From: Rhizomys pruinosus
Lineage: Eukaryota; Chordata; Mammalia; Rodentia; Spalacidae
NCBI GenBank assembly: GCA_009823505.1
Contig: VZQC01004530.1
Span: 1,985,623 to 2,049,622, forward strand
Length of the DNA: 64,000 bases
Reading direction: 5' to 3'
Below, in pieces: positions 12,487 through 62,182 of this stretch. Within the stretch, counting starts at the first letter, position 1, and the number at the start of each line of letters is the position of its first letter. A model generated the notes under the pieces. It searched no databases and was not told where the DNA came from. It worked only from the letters and a program-made list of their open reading frames with translations. The translations under genes were made by a program, and so were the position numbers.

Positions 12487-12740
12487 CTTTTTTTAATTTT
12501 TTATTAATTTTATTTATTTCTGCATGTGTATGAATGTACTGTCTGTATGCAAGTTTGTGCACCCGTGTCGTGCAATGCCGCAGAGGTCAGAAGAGGGTGT
12601 CGGATTCCCCTGGAACTGGAGTTCTCCTGGAATTGGAGTTTCAGACAGTTCTTGGCCACCATGTGGGTGCTGGGGATCGAACCCGGGTCCTCTGCAAGAG
12701 TGGTCGGTGCTCTTAACCACTAGGCCATCTCTCCAGCCCC
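12487..12740 (-). repeat. B3 SINE, young duplicated form
   Basis: Full-length minus-strand copy, ending ctctccagcccc, with the internal duplication ctggaactggag / ctggaattggag and CpG-rich sequence. Confidence 0.9.
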
Positions 12741-12774
12741 TATTTTCATTCTCTAACATTTATCTAAAATTTAA

Positions 12775-12966
12775 AAAGATATTCATATTTTATGTGTACG
12801 AGTATTTTCCCTGCATGTATGTAAGTATACTCAGTGCCCACAGAGGCCAGAAGAGGGTGTTAGATCCTCTGGAACTGGAGTTACAAATGGTTGTTAGCCA
12901 CCATGCGGGTGCTAAGAAATGAATCAGGATCCTCTGTAAGAGCAGCCAGTGCCTTTAACTGCTTGT
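12775..12966 (-). repeat. B3 SINE, older form
   Basis: Minus-strand B3 without the internal duplication, truncated before the ctctccagcc head. Confidence 0.8.
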
Positions 12967-13448
12967 AGGCCTCAGATTTGAGGGCAGCCAAGAGTGCTGA
13001 GGTGACATAGCACTCTCTACAGAATTCTGGGTTGCCTCCTAAAGCAAAGGAGGACTGTATATAAGGTGCCTCGAGCCATACAAAACAAACCTAGTTGTAA
13101 GATTCTATTAACATTGATTCTTCCTTCTGGAGGTCATTTTCTCCATCATTCATTTTATATCCAGGCCAGGCCTAAGTGTAGAAAAATCTCAAGAATTCAT
13201 TTCTTAAAGGCTGTGGATCAAAGAGATTCCAATGGGTAAGGATGACTCTTCTAAAGGATCATAATGCCTCGCCTACCTGAATAAAATGTATGGAACTAGA
13301 TAAATGTTAGATGGAGACTTCAAAAGATTACTAGTAAAAATAATTAGTGGCTTCAAAGAGGATACAGATAAGTACATGACTGCAGTTCAGGATGTTCAGT
13401 CCAAAGGAAAGTCAGCAACACAGAGGAAAGAGTCAGCAAAGTATATAA

Positions 13449-13717
13449 GAAAATCATCAAGTTGGGCTGGGAGATGGCCCAGTGGTTAAGAGCAATTAGC
13501 TCCTCTTACAGAAGACTCAGGTTCAGTTCCCAGGACCCACATGACAGCTAACAATGATCCAGAACTCCAGTTCCAGGGGATCCGAAGCCCTCTTTTGACC
13601 TCTGTGGGAATTGTACGACATGGGTGCACTTACATACATGTAGGCAATAGAGTCATACACATAAAATAAAAAAAAAAACTAACAGCATTAAAAAGAAAAA
13701 AAGAGAAAATCATCAAG
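13449..13717 (+). repeat. B3 SINE with target-site duplication
   Basis: The element (ggctgggagatggcccag ... aaataaaaa) is flanked by two copies of aaaatcatcaag. Confidence 0.85.
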
Positions 13718-14155
13718 GAGAATAAAAAAAGCAAGCAACATGGAAAAAAAAATCAGCAAGAAAAGTAAGATTTTCCAAAGGAAAAAGAAGAAACTAAGTA
13801 GAAATGTTGGAAATGAGAAAACTTAATGAAATAAAATAAAAAACACAGTGGGAAGCATCACTATCAGACTTGAATAATAAGCAAAGAAAGAATATCAATA
13901 AAAAAATAAGTATGACCATAATATACAAGAACTCTGGCTTATAATCAGGTGACCAAACCTAAGAATCCATAGGCTGGAAAGAGGTGAGAAGGAAAGTCAC
14001 AATTTATTCAATGACATCACAGCAGAAAACTTCCAAATATAGAGGAAGAAATGGATATGTAATTACAAGAAACACTAAGAAATCCAAATAACATGACCAG
14101 GAAAGAACATTTCTACAATATATAGTTAAAGAATATATTAAAAAGAAAAGAATAG

Positions 14156-14302
14156 AGCCAGGCATGGTGGCACACACCTTTAATCCCAGCATTTTGGAGG
14201 CAGAGGCAGGCAGATCTCTGTGAGTTCAAGGCCAGCCTGGTCTACAGAGCGAGTTCCAGACCAGCTGTGGCTAGAGGGAGACCTTGTCTCAAAACACCAC
14301 CC
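14156..14302 (+). repeat. B1 SINE
   Basis: Near full-length, agccaggcatggtggcacac to gtctcaaaac. Confidence 0.9.
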
Positions 14303-14874
14303 CAAAAAGCAAAGAATATAAGAATTATAAGGCAAAACCAGCTATCTTCAAAGGCAAACACACACAATGAATGATGGTATTTCATCATTCATCAACAAGA
14401 AGCCAGGAAAGCATGGAACAGGATTTCAAGTCCTGACAATAAATAACTGCTAACCAAGATGGCTTTACATAGCAAAGCAATATTGTAAAGTTAATGGATA
14501 AATAAGGATGTTTCAAGACATATACAAACTAAGGCAGTTCATGACAACCAAGCCAGCACTGTAGAAGACACTTGGTGACTACTGTGTACAGAGGAAGAAG
14601 AAGGGTGAGATCAATCTCAAGAGCATGGGAAGGAATGCATTTTAGGCAAGGAACTGATGAACAAAGAAGAGCTAGAATAAATCCATTATGTCTAACCTAG
14701 TAAATCAACAAATGCCTGATATAATAGGGAGAAAAAAATCCATCTAACCAACCAAAAAAAAGTAAAAAACAAAGTTACAGGAAGTAGTAAACATCTCCAA
14801 ATAATAACTCTAAATGCATATGTTCTCAATTCACCAGTAAGAGACATAGACTAATGGCTGGATTTTTAAAAAAG

Positions 14875-14876
<2 letters not shown>

Positions 14877-14913
<37 letters not shown>
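14877..14913. repeat. Poly-A run (37 A)
   Basis: Uninterrupted A tract lying just before a degenerate B1 (14926-15058). Confidence 0.9.
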
Positions 14914-14916
<3 letters not shown>

Positions 14917-14925
14917 ATAACAATC

Positions 14926-15058
14926 AGCCAGGCATGGTGGTGCATGTCTTTGATGCCAGTATGAGGAGGCAGGGAATCTCTGTGAGATATAGGGTGGACT
15001 ATATAGAGAGTTTCAGGCTAGCTGTGACTACAGGAATACCCTGTCTTAAAAAACCCAA
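14926..15058 (+). repeat. Degenerate B1 SINE
   Basis: Recognisable by agccaggcatggtggtgc and ctacaggaataccctgtc, with internal deletions. Confidence 0.8.
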
Positions 15059-15779
15059 AAGACCCAATTATCTGTGGTCTCCAAGAAGTACATCTTATTG
15101 GAAAAAGACACCCTCAGACTGAGGGTCAAAGGGTGGGAGTCAGGCAAGCACATAGAAGCAGAAATGAAGTTGCTGAAGCCATTCTAATTTCTGAACAGAT
15201 AGACTTCAAATCAAAGTAAGTCAGAAGCGATAAAGAAGGCTACTGCATATTAATAGAGGGAACGATTAACTGAGAAGTTATAACAATTACAAATATATAT
15301 GCATTGAGTGTTGGGGCTCCAAACTGCATAAACCACCAGATAATAAATTATCAGAGAGGTCCCAATGCAGTAGCAATGGAGCCCTTCAGTGTCCTGGCTC
15401 ATCCTCAGATAAAAATCAACAAAGGGCAGAGTTAAATTATATCATAGATTAAATGGACTTAACAGAGTGTTCATCCAGTGTATGTGAATAGATATTAGCA
15501 GAATATGGAACCTTCTCTGAAATCCCATTATACGCCATGTCACAAGGCTTAACAACATGGAAGTATCAAAACAATTTATCTTATGAGATTTTCATGAAAT
15601 AAAACTAGAAATGATAGGAAAAGAAACCACAGAAACTATCCAAATACTATATGAAACAATATACCTTTCTTTGGCATTCAAACAAAACTTTAATTATGGG
15701 CACCAAAATTAGATTTTTCATGTAAGTGGAAAGTATCACAAAATGTAACTTATTTTTCAGTCCTTCAAGAACTTGTAGG

Positions 15780-15944
15780 GCTGAAGAGATGGCTCAGCAG
15801 TTAAGAGCACCAACTGCTCTTACAGAGGACCCAGGTTTGATTCTCAGCACCCACATGGCAGCTAAGAACCATCCTCAAGCCAGGCATGGTGGCACATACC
15901 TTTAACCTTAGCACTCAAGAGGCAGAGGCAGGTGGATCAACTGA
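15780..15944 (+). repeat. Composite SINE: B3 head joined to truncated B1
   Basis: B3 5' head (gctgaagagatggctcagc to gctaagaacc) passes directly into B1 (ccaggcatggtggcacata). The B1 is cut by the junction with the L1 at about 15945. Confidence 0.8.
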
Positions 15945-16200
15945 CCATGAAGATTTCACCATCGTAAATATATATGCACCAAACTCTGGAGCACCAAACT
16001 TTATAAAGACAATTTTCCAGGACCTCAAGGCACAGATTAACCCCAGCACACTCATATTAGGGGACTTCAATACCCCACTAAGGCCTTTGGACAGATCAAC
16101 AGATCAAAGAATAAACAGAGACACATCTGAATTGGATGATACGATACACCAAATGGACCTCAGACATCTACCAAGTATTCCACCCAAATACTAGAAAATA

Positions 16201-16300
16201 CACTTTCTTTTTTTTTTTTCACATAAATTTATTTTTATTTTTTTAACAAATCTAGACCCGTGTTCCTACCCATTCCCCCAACCCCATGGAACATTCTCCA
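16201..16300 (-). repeat. T-rich retroposon end inside the L1
   Basis: tttttttttttc followed by acaaatctagacccgtgttc resembles the sequences at 55735-55865 and 63840-64000, all probably 3' ends of one dispersed repeat read in minus orientation. Confidence 0.45.
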
Positions 16301-16565
16301 AAATTGGCCACATACTGGGACATAGAAAAAAACCTCAAAAATACAAAATGATTGAAATAATTTAATGCATTCTATCAGACCACAGTGTAATAAAGCTCAA
16401 TATCAACACCAGGATAAGCCCTACTACCTACAAGAACATATGGAGACTAAACAACACTCTCCTGAATAATGAATAGGTCAAGGAAGAAGTAAAGAAAGAA
16501 ATAAAAGCATTCCTGGAATTGAATGACAATGATAATACAACACAACAAAACCTATGGGATATTTT

Positions 16566-16828
16566 AAAAGCAGTCTTGGGGCTGGAGAGATGGCCTAGCG
16601 GTTAGGAGCGCTGACCACTCTTACAGAGGACCGGGGTTCCATCCCCAGCACCCACATGGCGGCCAAGAACCGTCTGAAACTCCAATTCCAGGAGAACTCC
16701 AGTTCCAGGGGAATTCGACATCCTCTTCTGACCTCCGCGGCATTGCACGACACGGGTGCACAAACTTGCATGCAGGCAGTACATTCATACACATACAGAA
16801 ATAAATAAAATAAAAAAAAAGCAGTCTT
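16566..16828 (+). repeat. B3 SINE, young form, with TSD
   Basis: Full-length B3 in the L1, bounded by two copies of aaaagcagtctt. Confidence 0.9.
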
Positions 16829-18070
16829 AAGAGGGAAGTTTATAGTCCTGAGTGCATACATCAGAAAAACAGAGCACAAGTGAACGATCTAACACTACAG
16901 CTCAAAACATTTGAGAGACAACAACAAATAAACCCTAAATGCAACAGACAGGAAGAAATAATAAAAATCAGAGCGGAAACCAATGAAATAGAAACAAAGA
17001 AAATAATACAAAAAAACCCCCCAGTGAATCCAAAAGTTGGTTCTTTGAGAGAATAGACAAGGTAGACAGACCTCTAGCCCAGTTAACCAAAAGAAAGAAG
17101 GAACAACTCCAAATGAATACAATCCATGATGAAAGGGGAAATATCACATCAGACAATAAAAAGATCCAGATAATCATACAGGAGGACTTCAAAAACCTAT
17201 ATTCTACTAAGTTTGAAAACCTAGGAGAAATGGATGAATATCTGAAATCCTGGGAATCACCAAAGCTCAACCAAGAAGAGATTGACAGCTTAAATAGACC
17301 CATAATATATGAAGAAATTGAAGATGTAATAAGAAACTTCCCAACTAAAAAAAGCCCAGGCCCAGATGGTTTCACAGCAGAATTCTATAAAACATTTCAA
17401 AAAGACTTACAACCATTATTACTCAAATTGTTCAGAAGGATACAAACAGACGGAATTCTCCCAATTCCTTCTATGAAGCCAGCATCACTCTAATACCAAA
17501 GCCAGACAAAGATACAACCCAAAAGGAGAACTATAGACCCATCTCATTAATGAACACAGATGCCAAAATTCTAAACAGGATACTGGCAAACTGCATACAG
17601 ACCCACATCAAGAAGATCATCCATCATGACCAAGTTGGATTCATACCAGAGATTCAGAGATGGTTCAATATATGAAAATCAATAAATATCATAAAACACA
17701 TTAATGGACTGATAGACAAAAACCACACCATCATCTCAATTGATGTGGAAAAAGCCTTTGACAAAATCCAGCATCCCTTCATGCTTAAAGTCCTAGAGGG
17801 AATTGGATTGGAGGGATCATTCCTCAATGTAATCAAAGCCACATACAGGAAACCCACAGACAATATCATCCTAAATGGAGAATAGACAGAAGCATTCCCT
17901 TTAAAGGTAGGAACTTGGCAAGGCTGCCCCCTGTTACCACTCCTCTTCAATAGAAGCCTCTATTGTGTTTACATATGAGAATTGTCTTATTTTTAGGAAA
18001 TATCTGCTAAAATATTTCCCAGTAACTTATTCTTGAATGTTTAAAAAATTTTGCATGGACCTCAAACTTT

Positions 18071-18676
18071 TAGAAAATATTTTATTTCTTATTTTTATTT
18101 TATGCGTATGAGTGTATTGCCTGCATGTGTGTTAGGTGCACCCATGTCATGCAATGCCCTCTGTTCTAGTTTCTCTTCAATTGCTATGACAAAACACTCT
18201 AACCAGTACCAACTTGGGGAGGAAAGGTTTATTCATCTTGCATCACCCAACATAGGAAATCAGGCCAGGAACATGGACGCAGGAGCTGAAGCACAGGCCA
18301 TGAGGAACACTGCTTACTGGCTTGCTCCTCTGGCCCATTTTCCAACTGCTTTCTTATACAACACAGGACCACCTGCCCAGGGGTGGCACCATCCACGATG
18401 GGCTGGGCCTTCCCACATCACTCAACAATCAAGAAAATGCCCCACTGACATAGCTATAGGCCAATCCAATTCCCCAGTTGAGGCTCCCTCAACCCAGGTG
18501 TGTCAGATTGACACTAATGCTATCCAGCACACCCTCAGAAGTCAAAGGAAGGCACCAAATTCCCTGGAACTGGAGTTAAGGATGCATGTTAGCCACTATG
18601 TGGGTGCTGGGAATTGAACCCAGATCCTTTGCAAGAACAGCAGTGCTCTTAACCACTGAACTATCTCTCCAGCCCC
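18071..18676 (-). repeat. B3 SINE split by a solo LTR
   Basis: Minus-strand B3 in two halves (18071-18156 and 18537-18676), separated by the LTR at 18162-18531. Confidence 0.85.
18157..18536 (-). mobile_element. Solo LTR (370 bp) with 5-bp TSD CCCTC
   Basis: 18162-18531 starts TGTTCTAG and ends CAGCACA, with CCCTC on each side (18157-18161, 18532-18536). On the minus strand it has GAATAAACC (polyadenylation) and TTGTATAAGA (TATA-like). I recognise it as a common murid LTR but do not name the family. Confidence 0.8.
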
Positions 18677-18947
18677 AAGATCTCCAACTTTTTTTATACA
18701 TCTATGCTTGTTAAAATGATAAGAATGAATAATAAATAGTATAAATATGCATTTGCATATTTACATACAAACAAGAATGTGCTGTGCCAAACTATAGAAA
18801 CGCTTTCTAAAAGAAGATTCCATATTGCTAATTGACATTTCAACATGTTTTCAGCATTCAAGAAGCTTCAGTGAAATACAAATTAAAACTCTGATGATAT
18901 ATTACATATTCATTGGACTGGCTAAAAAAAAAAGAGACATAAATCAA

Positions 18948-19160
18948 GCCAGTGCACACCTTTAATCCCAGCACTTGGGAGGCAGAGACAGGTGGATCTC
19001 TGTGAGTTCAAGTCCAGCTTGGTTTACATATTGAGTTCCAGGCCAGCTGGGGCTATAGGGAGACTCTGTCTCAAAAAAAAAAGAAAAAAAGACTGTGTGT
19101 TCAAGACCACCAGAGTGAGTACCAGGACAGCTGGAGCTACAGGGAGACACTGTCTCAAAA
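18948..19160 (+). repeat. B1 SINE followed by a partial B1
   Basis: First copy 18948-19083; a second 3' fragment (gtgagtaccaggacagctgg) at 19095-19160, each with an A-rich tail. Confidence 0.8.
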
Positions 19161-20810
19161 TGACCAACCCCCCCCCCAAAAAAAAACCCCAAAAAAACCC
19201 ACATTGCTTTGTATGCTAAATAAAAGAATTAATCAAACACAAATAGCAGTTTAAAGGATAAAAAGACTGACTATACAAAGTGTTGAGATGAAAATGAAAC
19301 AACTGACCCTTTCATAGGAAAATTATGAGTACGTATTTGGAAAAGAAGAGCAAGACCACCTTGCCAGGTCCTCAAATGTTTAGAGATGTGATAGGTCCTT
19401 TGTCTCAACAAAGCTGGTGCCGTGCTGTTTGGAGTTTCAGCTTTCAAAACTGTGATGTAAACAAACCTGCTTCAGAAGCATTTTGTTATGGAGAGTACAA
19501 TGAAGACTGGGCAGCAAGTACAGGCATGATACTAGGTCATTTATGTAAAGGAGAAAAGTCACAAGAAGGAGGAAGCATAAGGGAACTTAGATGTCTGGAA
19601 AAATTATTTTTCTTGATGTGTTGGTTACACCGTCATATTCAGTATGTGGTAATTCATATACATTTATAATGTTTGCAACAATCTGTATGTATTTCAGAAG
19701 TTAGCGAAAAGCTTTATCTAAAAGACAAGTTCTGAGTCAAGCATGGTGGCACATGACTGTAGTCTCAGTACTTGAGAAGCTGAGGTAGGAGGGTTGCTTG
19801 AGCACTCATGTTCAACAGGAACTTTCTCAACAAAGTCTCTCCACCCATCTCCCTACCTCCTGCAGTTTTAACTCACTTCATCCATGATTCTGCCAAAGCT
19901 GAAGTTTACATGGTCACTGTAGAGAGCTTCATTGATTTTTTCCTTAAGATGTGATGGGAAACAATTTTGAGATGAGAATTACTGAGTTTGGCAATGAAAC
20001 TTGGATTTTGCAATAAGGTCTGGTATTGCCGCATTCATCACACTCCACTGAGTCACATTCCCTGAGTCATTCCTGACAACAAAGTAGGGATTATACTGTA
20101 CTCTGAACTCTCTTCTGACTCTACGTAGCTATGATTCTTTCTGTAAAGGGAGAGGGTCAACTAGGAGCCTTAGCAGGAGAGAGGAGTGGAGCAGAGAAAT
20201 CTACTCTTAAGAAATAAAATGATTGCTGTAAAAAGAGTCGCTAAGCTCGTTTTATCTGAATAACAATCAAGCAGTAAAATAATTTATTTTCTTTGTCCTG
20301 TTTAAAGAACTCACTAAGATTTGAGATGACTCAAATTCCAAGGTTATAAAACCAAAGTCTTGTGACCTCCATGTTAATCAGTTGATAAGGCAGTTTTTTT
20401 GCTTAGTTAATGTTTACTTTATTTTATTATTATTTTCTTTTTAGTTAATGTTTACTTTAAAAGTCATCGGGCTGAACTGAGAGATGAGTCATGGCACACC
20501 TGAGTAAATGTTGGTGAACATAGGCAAAGTAATGTCTCAGATTGGGCAAAGGGTACAATACAGGAGAGGCCTGGGTCTAGCCTTGGCTCTACACATGTAG
20601 TCTGTGTGTCCTTGGCCAAATTATTGAATTTCCAAGGTCCAGGTTCCCTAAAATGGGTAAAGGAAATTGTGAGACTCCAAGGGGGAAGAGGGAAGATAGG
20701 TGTGAAAACTGTAAATTATTGGAGTACCAGTAAACATGGGTGCTAAAATATTGTGTGTTTTGGTCTTGACAAAAGTCAATATTCCTGTACTATATCTTGA
20801 AATACTAGCA
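19161..20810. other. Upstream intergenic region, mostly unassigned
   Basis: Holds a 5' B1 fragment (about 19735-19810). The open frame at 19325-19669 has no recognisable domain and no splice partners. No other feature supported. Confidence 0.5.
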
Positions 20811-20811
20811 G

Positions 20812-20958
20812 GGTAGAGAGATGGCTCAGAGGTTAAAAGCACAGACTGTTCTTCTGGAAGATCCGAGTTCAATTCCTAGCAACCACATTGGATGGTTCAA
20901 AACTCCCTGTAACTCCAATTCCTGGGGAATCAGACTCCTCTGACATCCTTGGGTACCT

Positions 20959-21010
<52 letters not shown>
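20812..21010 (+). repeat. B3 SINE ending in a (CA)n microsatellite
   Basis: B3 (gggtagagagatggctcag, to about 20963) runs into an uninterrupted CA tract at 20964-21010. Confidence 0.85.
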
Positions 21011-21012
<2 letters not shown>

Positions 21013-21693
21013 TTCTAAAAAACTTTAAAAATTAATTATGATACTTACTCAAAGTTATTTCTAATAGTCAAGATATAGAAACAATTTATTGTCCATCAAC
21101 AGATAATTAATGTAGAAATTGTATCGTGTGTGTATACAACATAGCATTATTTGGCCTTACTAGTGAGACAGCCATTTTGATCCATTTTGATAGGACCGCC
21201 AAACCTGGAAGATATGCCAGGTGAAATGAGCCAGACACAGAATCCAGAATCCAAAGAACTATAATGATTTCACAAGCCGAAGCTAAGGAAAGCTAGTCAA
21301 GCAAATAGAAGCAGAGCAGAATGTTTTTCTCTAGGGGAGAGACACAGTAAAGACAGAGAATGGGGTCATATGGGTCAGTGTTCTGTGAGATGTGTACATA
21401 CAGTGAGCTCATGTCGAACTCAAGGCAGTAGTTAATAATAATACTTTTTTGCATATTGAAAACTTAACTGCAAGAGTAGATTTTCCTTTTTTTTTTTTAG
21501 TTTTGTATGATTAGGCAATGAGCCCAGGGCTTTGTGTATACTAGGCAAACTATCACTGAATTATATCTGTAGCCCCCAGATTTTAGTTGAAAGAAAAAGG
21601 AACTGATGTAAAATGAAGGATATGACTATAGTAATCATTTCACTACATAGCTCAGAATATCATGCTTGTATACACTTTAAATGTAGAGAATAA

Positions 21694-21875
21694 AAGCCAG
21701 CATGGTGGCGCACATTTTCAATCCCAGCACTCAGGAGGCAGAGGCAAAGGCAGAGGCAGAGGCAGAGGCAGAGGCAGAGGCAGAGGCAGGAGGATCTCTG
21801 AGAGTTCAAGGCCAGCCAGGTCTACATAGTGAGTTCCAGGCCAGCTTGAAATATAGGGGGACCTTGTCTCAAAAA
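21694..21875 (+). repeat. B1 SINE with internal GGCAGA expansion
   Basis: The B1 gaggcagaggcagg motif is expanded into seven or more tandem GGCAGA hexamers at 21736-21788. Confidence 0.9.
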
Positions 21876-21879
21876 ATGC

Positions 21880-23278
21880 AAAAAATGTGGACAATAAAAA
21901 AGAAAATCATACTAGATGATTTAGAAAAAAATCCAGTGGTATATTTGCAGACCGCGCCTTTATGAAAGCTCTGTCTGGTGGTCACAGTGCACACCATACT
22001 AGCACATCTTACTTAGTGGTCCTCGGGGCTGGGAAACCACTTGCTGTGGTTCATCCACAGAAGCACAGGCCTGTTGCTCTGACTAGGATCCCTCTTGCTT
22101 GCTGTGCTCTGTTCTGTTCCATCATCCCTGGGAGTGACGGGCTAAAAAAGCAACAGAAACAGCTGTTGCTTCTGGCTGCAAGCCTCACAGGAAGGAAGAA
22201 GATGTTATTTCTTAAGCCCTCCCTATAAATTTTGGCTCTTCTGCTGAGAGAGGGCTGAGCAAGAAGATGGAGTAATCCTCAGTGATTCAGTACTCTTTCC
22301 TCAAGAGAATCACCAATTTGAACGACTGTCCTCTCAAGCAAAAGCCTTCACAAGAGGTAAGGAGATGAGATGAGAGGTCACAGCACCCTGTTCCACGGGG
22401 AGAATAAGTAAAGTCACATTGAAAAAGGGAGAAAGGGCAGGTCTGTATTGTCCTTCTCTGAATCCTAGGCAACGCAGCATGGCTCTTCCCTATCCTATCC
22501 TTGGGAGAAAGTGAGGAAAGGATACAGACAGCTTTGCCTGGGACCTTAGCTGAGCGATTTCATTTCTTCAGGGAAGGAAAAGGGGGATCTCTATTTTTCA
22601 TTTGTTCTCTGAAGGACTCAGGATTTTTAACTTTGTCAACTTCAGTGAGATTTATATCCAGAATAATGTTTTGGGAGTGTTGTTTTGGTTTGCTAGAGTT
22701 GTTCTTCCACAGCCAGGGTGGAGCACCTCCTCACAGATCAGAAAAGCTGCCACCCGTGATTCCCAGATTCCCTGGAAAGTAAAAAGGAGCCTGTACCTGA
22801 AAGAGCTTTGTAGGCTGTTTAATGGTAAAAATGTGTGTATTTATTCAGCTAATTATGTGTGTTTGGACATTGGAGATATCTGAATATTATGAGCTGTTTG
22901 GTGTTTAGTCAGTTGTAATACCTAAGTATTTTAGCACACTAAAATATTTCCAAAATACCTTCATTTTCAAGGAAAGTATTCTAATCTTTGGGAAGTTTTA
23001 CTGAGTAAACATTATTATGTACAAGGGATCAAGGGCATAGAGTGTCTTCAGTGACATTATTCCTTGTGGTCATCAGCTGAAGAATGCAGAAGCTTAAAAA
23101 ATCTTTTGATCAAATAACTTACCTCATTACTCCTCAGTTTAGACTGCACATTAGAACCTCCCCGGGTTTTGTAAAACCAAACCAAACCAAAAACACAGTG
23201 CTGGTCCCACCCAGACTAGTCAAAACAGTCTCTAGGGCATGGCAGTTAAAAGAAAGCAAGAGTAAAAACCAGCTTTCT
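21880..23278. other. Distal upstream region of Cyp2c
   Basis: Apparently free of SINEs. Open frames here (such as 21962-22228 and 22501-22782) have no recognisable product. It may contain regulatory sequence of the P450 gene; none could be named with confidence. Confidence 0.45.
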
Positions 23279-23327
23279 TTCTTTGTGGACTCTGGCCTGT
23301 TTGCAGCAGGCCAGAGTCCACAAAGAA
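23279..23327. repeat. Perfect 21-bp inverted repeat (hairpin) upstream of Cyp2c start
   Basis: Left arm 23279-23299 and right arm 23307-23327 are exact reverse complements, with a 7-nt loop tttgcag. The arm core reads GTGGACTCTGGCC. It lies 122-170 bp before the ATG, within or beside the expected promoter. It could be a cruciform or RNA hairpin, or a fold-back artefact. Confidence 0.85.
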
Positions 23328-23448
23328 GAGAGATTTAAGTGCGCCAATTGGTTACCTACACATTAGAGGCACGCGTGGAAGTGCGGCTAGTGTTCTAAAA
23401 GCTTTGCACTGAATGTTTATGTTGTCTCCGTAGGAAGACAAGGCTGCC
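23328..23448 (+). promoter_or_regulatory. Proximal upstream region / 5'UTR of Cyp2c
   Basis: The 121 bp before the ATG. No canonical TATA box is visible; ttctaaaag at 23393-23401 is a weak candidate at about -50. The segment aaagctttgcactg contains a CAAAG half-site in reverse, a weak HNF4-like element (HNF4 drives many CYP2C genes). The sequence tttatgttgtctccgtag just before the start resembles a splice acceptor, so an upstream noncoding exon is possible. All of this is inference. Confidence 0.3.
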
Positions 23449-61705
<38,257 letters not shown>

Positions 61706-61945
61706 TCATCTGTGGCTTCTCCACATGTGCACTGTTCACCTCCTTCCTAGGTTACAGTTGCTTTCTCTCATATTCCCCCATTCCCTCAATATCCAGTGGA
61801 CATCCATCCTCATTAAGAAGAACTCTTTGGGTCCATGCACATGTCTATGTTTATTTAGTTTTCTGTAGTCTGTGACACTTACATTGAACACTCCAATACT
61901 AATACTTTTCTGATGTCACATTACTATTAACAGTTTTTAATCACT

Positions 61946-62132
61946 ATAAAACAGTAAAATTAAGCCGGGTGTGGTGGCGCACTCCTTTAATCCTAGCACT
62001 TGGGAGGCAGAGGTAGGTGGAATCTCTGTGAGTTCAAGGCCAGCCTGGTCTATAGAGTGAGTTTCAGGACAGCTGGGGCTACAGGGAGACTCTGTCTCAA
62101 AAAGACTCCCCCAAAATAAAACAGTAAAATTA
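61946..62132 (+). mobile_element. B1 SINE in the 3'UTR with 17-bp target-site duplication
   Basis: A B1 in + orientation (agccgggtgtggtggcgc to gtctcaaaaaga) lies between two copies of ataaaacagtaaaatta (61946-61962 and 62116-62132). The duplication shows retroposition into the Cyp2c 3'UTR. Confidence 0.9.
62115..62120 (+). promoter_or_regulatory. AATAAA formed at the B1 3' junction
   Basis: Candidate polyadenylation signal made of the last A of the B1 tail plus the target duplicate. The pre-insertion copy on the other side reads TATAAA, so this hexamer exists only because of the insertion. Confidence 0.45.
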
Positions 62133-62176
62133 CTAGAATATGATAATTCAGAGCTGTTTCCCTCTGGCATGTTACA

Positions 62177-62182
62177 AATAAA
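62177..62182 (+). promoter_or_regulatory. AATAAA, likely Cyp2c polyadenylation signal
   Basis: Canonical hexamer in gttacaaataaaaatc, about 540 nt after the stop. The following sequence (ccttggtcagttc) is modestly T/G-rich. Confidence 0.5.

Larger units (their letters stand above)
13780..15770 (+). mobile_element. Old LINE-1/HAL1-like fragment
   Basis: 14780-15330 translates patchily, with several frameshifts, to the start of an L1-type endonuclease (ILISEQIDFKSK, DKEGYCILI, NIYALSVGAP). The flanking A-rich sequence is consistent with L1. Interrupted by B1 elements at 14156 and 14926. No intact frame. Confidence 0.55.
15945..17955 (+). mobile_element. LINE-1 ORF2 fragment, truncated and disrupted
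   Basis: Encodes pieces of L1 ORF2: endonuclease (FTIVNIYAPNSGAPNF, LILGDFNTPL, 15950-16190), then the linker and reverse transcriptase ([15 protein letters not shown] near 17355; [22 protein letters not shown] near 17745; GCPLLPLLF near 17925). 5' and 3' ends are missing and several frameshifts and stops occur. A B3 and a short T-rich insertion (16201-16300) interrupt it. Not capable of transposition. Confidence 0.92.

Noticed and set aside
12524..12922. Open frames with MYCLHASLCTRVVQC-like peptides recurring across the window
   Set aside because: All are translations of the B3 SINE (also near 32285, 42236, 45801, 57463, 60832 and 63547), not genes.
15886..16194. Independent nuclease gene
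   Set aside because: It is a B1 joined to a truncated L1 ORF2 endonuclease.
18051..18617. 188-codon open frame
   Set aside because: It crosses a B3, a solo LTR and the rest of the B3; chance openness in repeat sequence.
20964..21010. CRISPR-like or promoter repeat
   Set aside because: A plain CA microsatellite at a SINE tail; no array of spaced repeats exists in the window.
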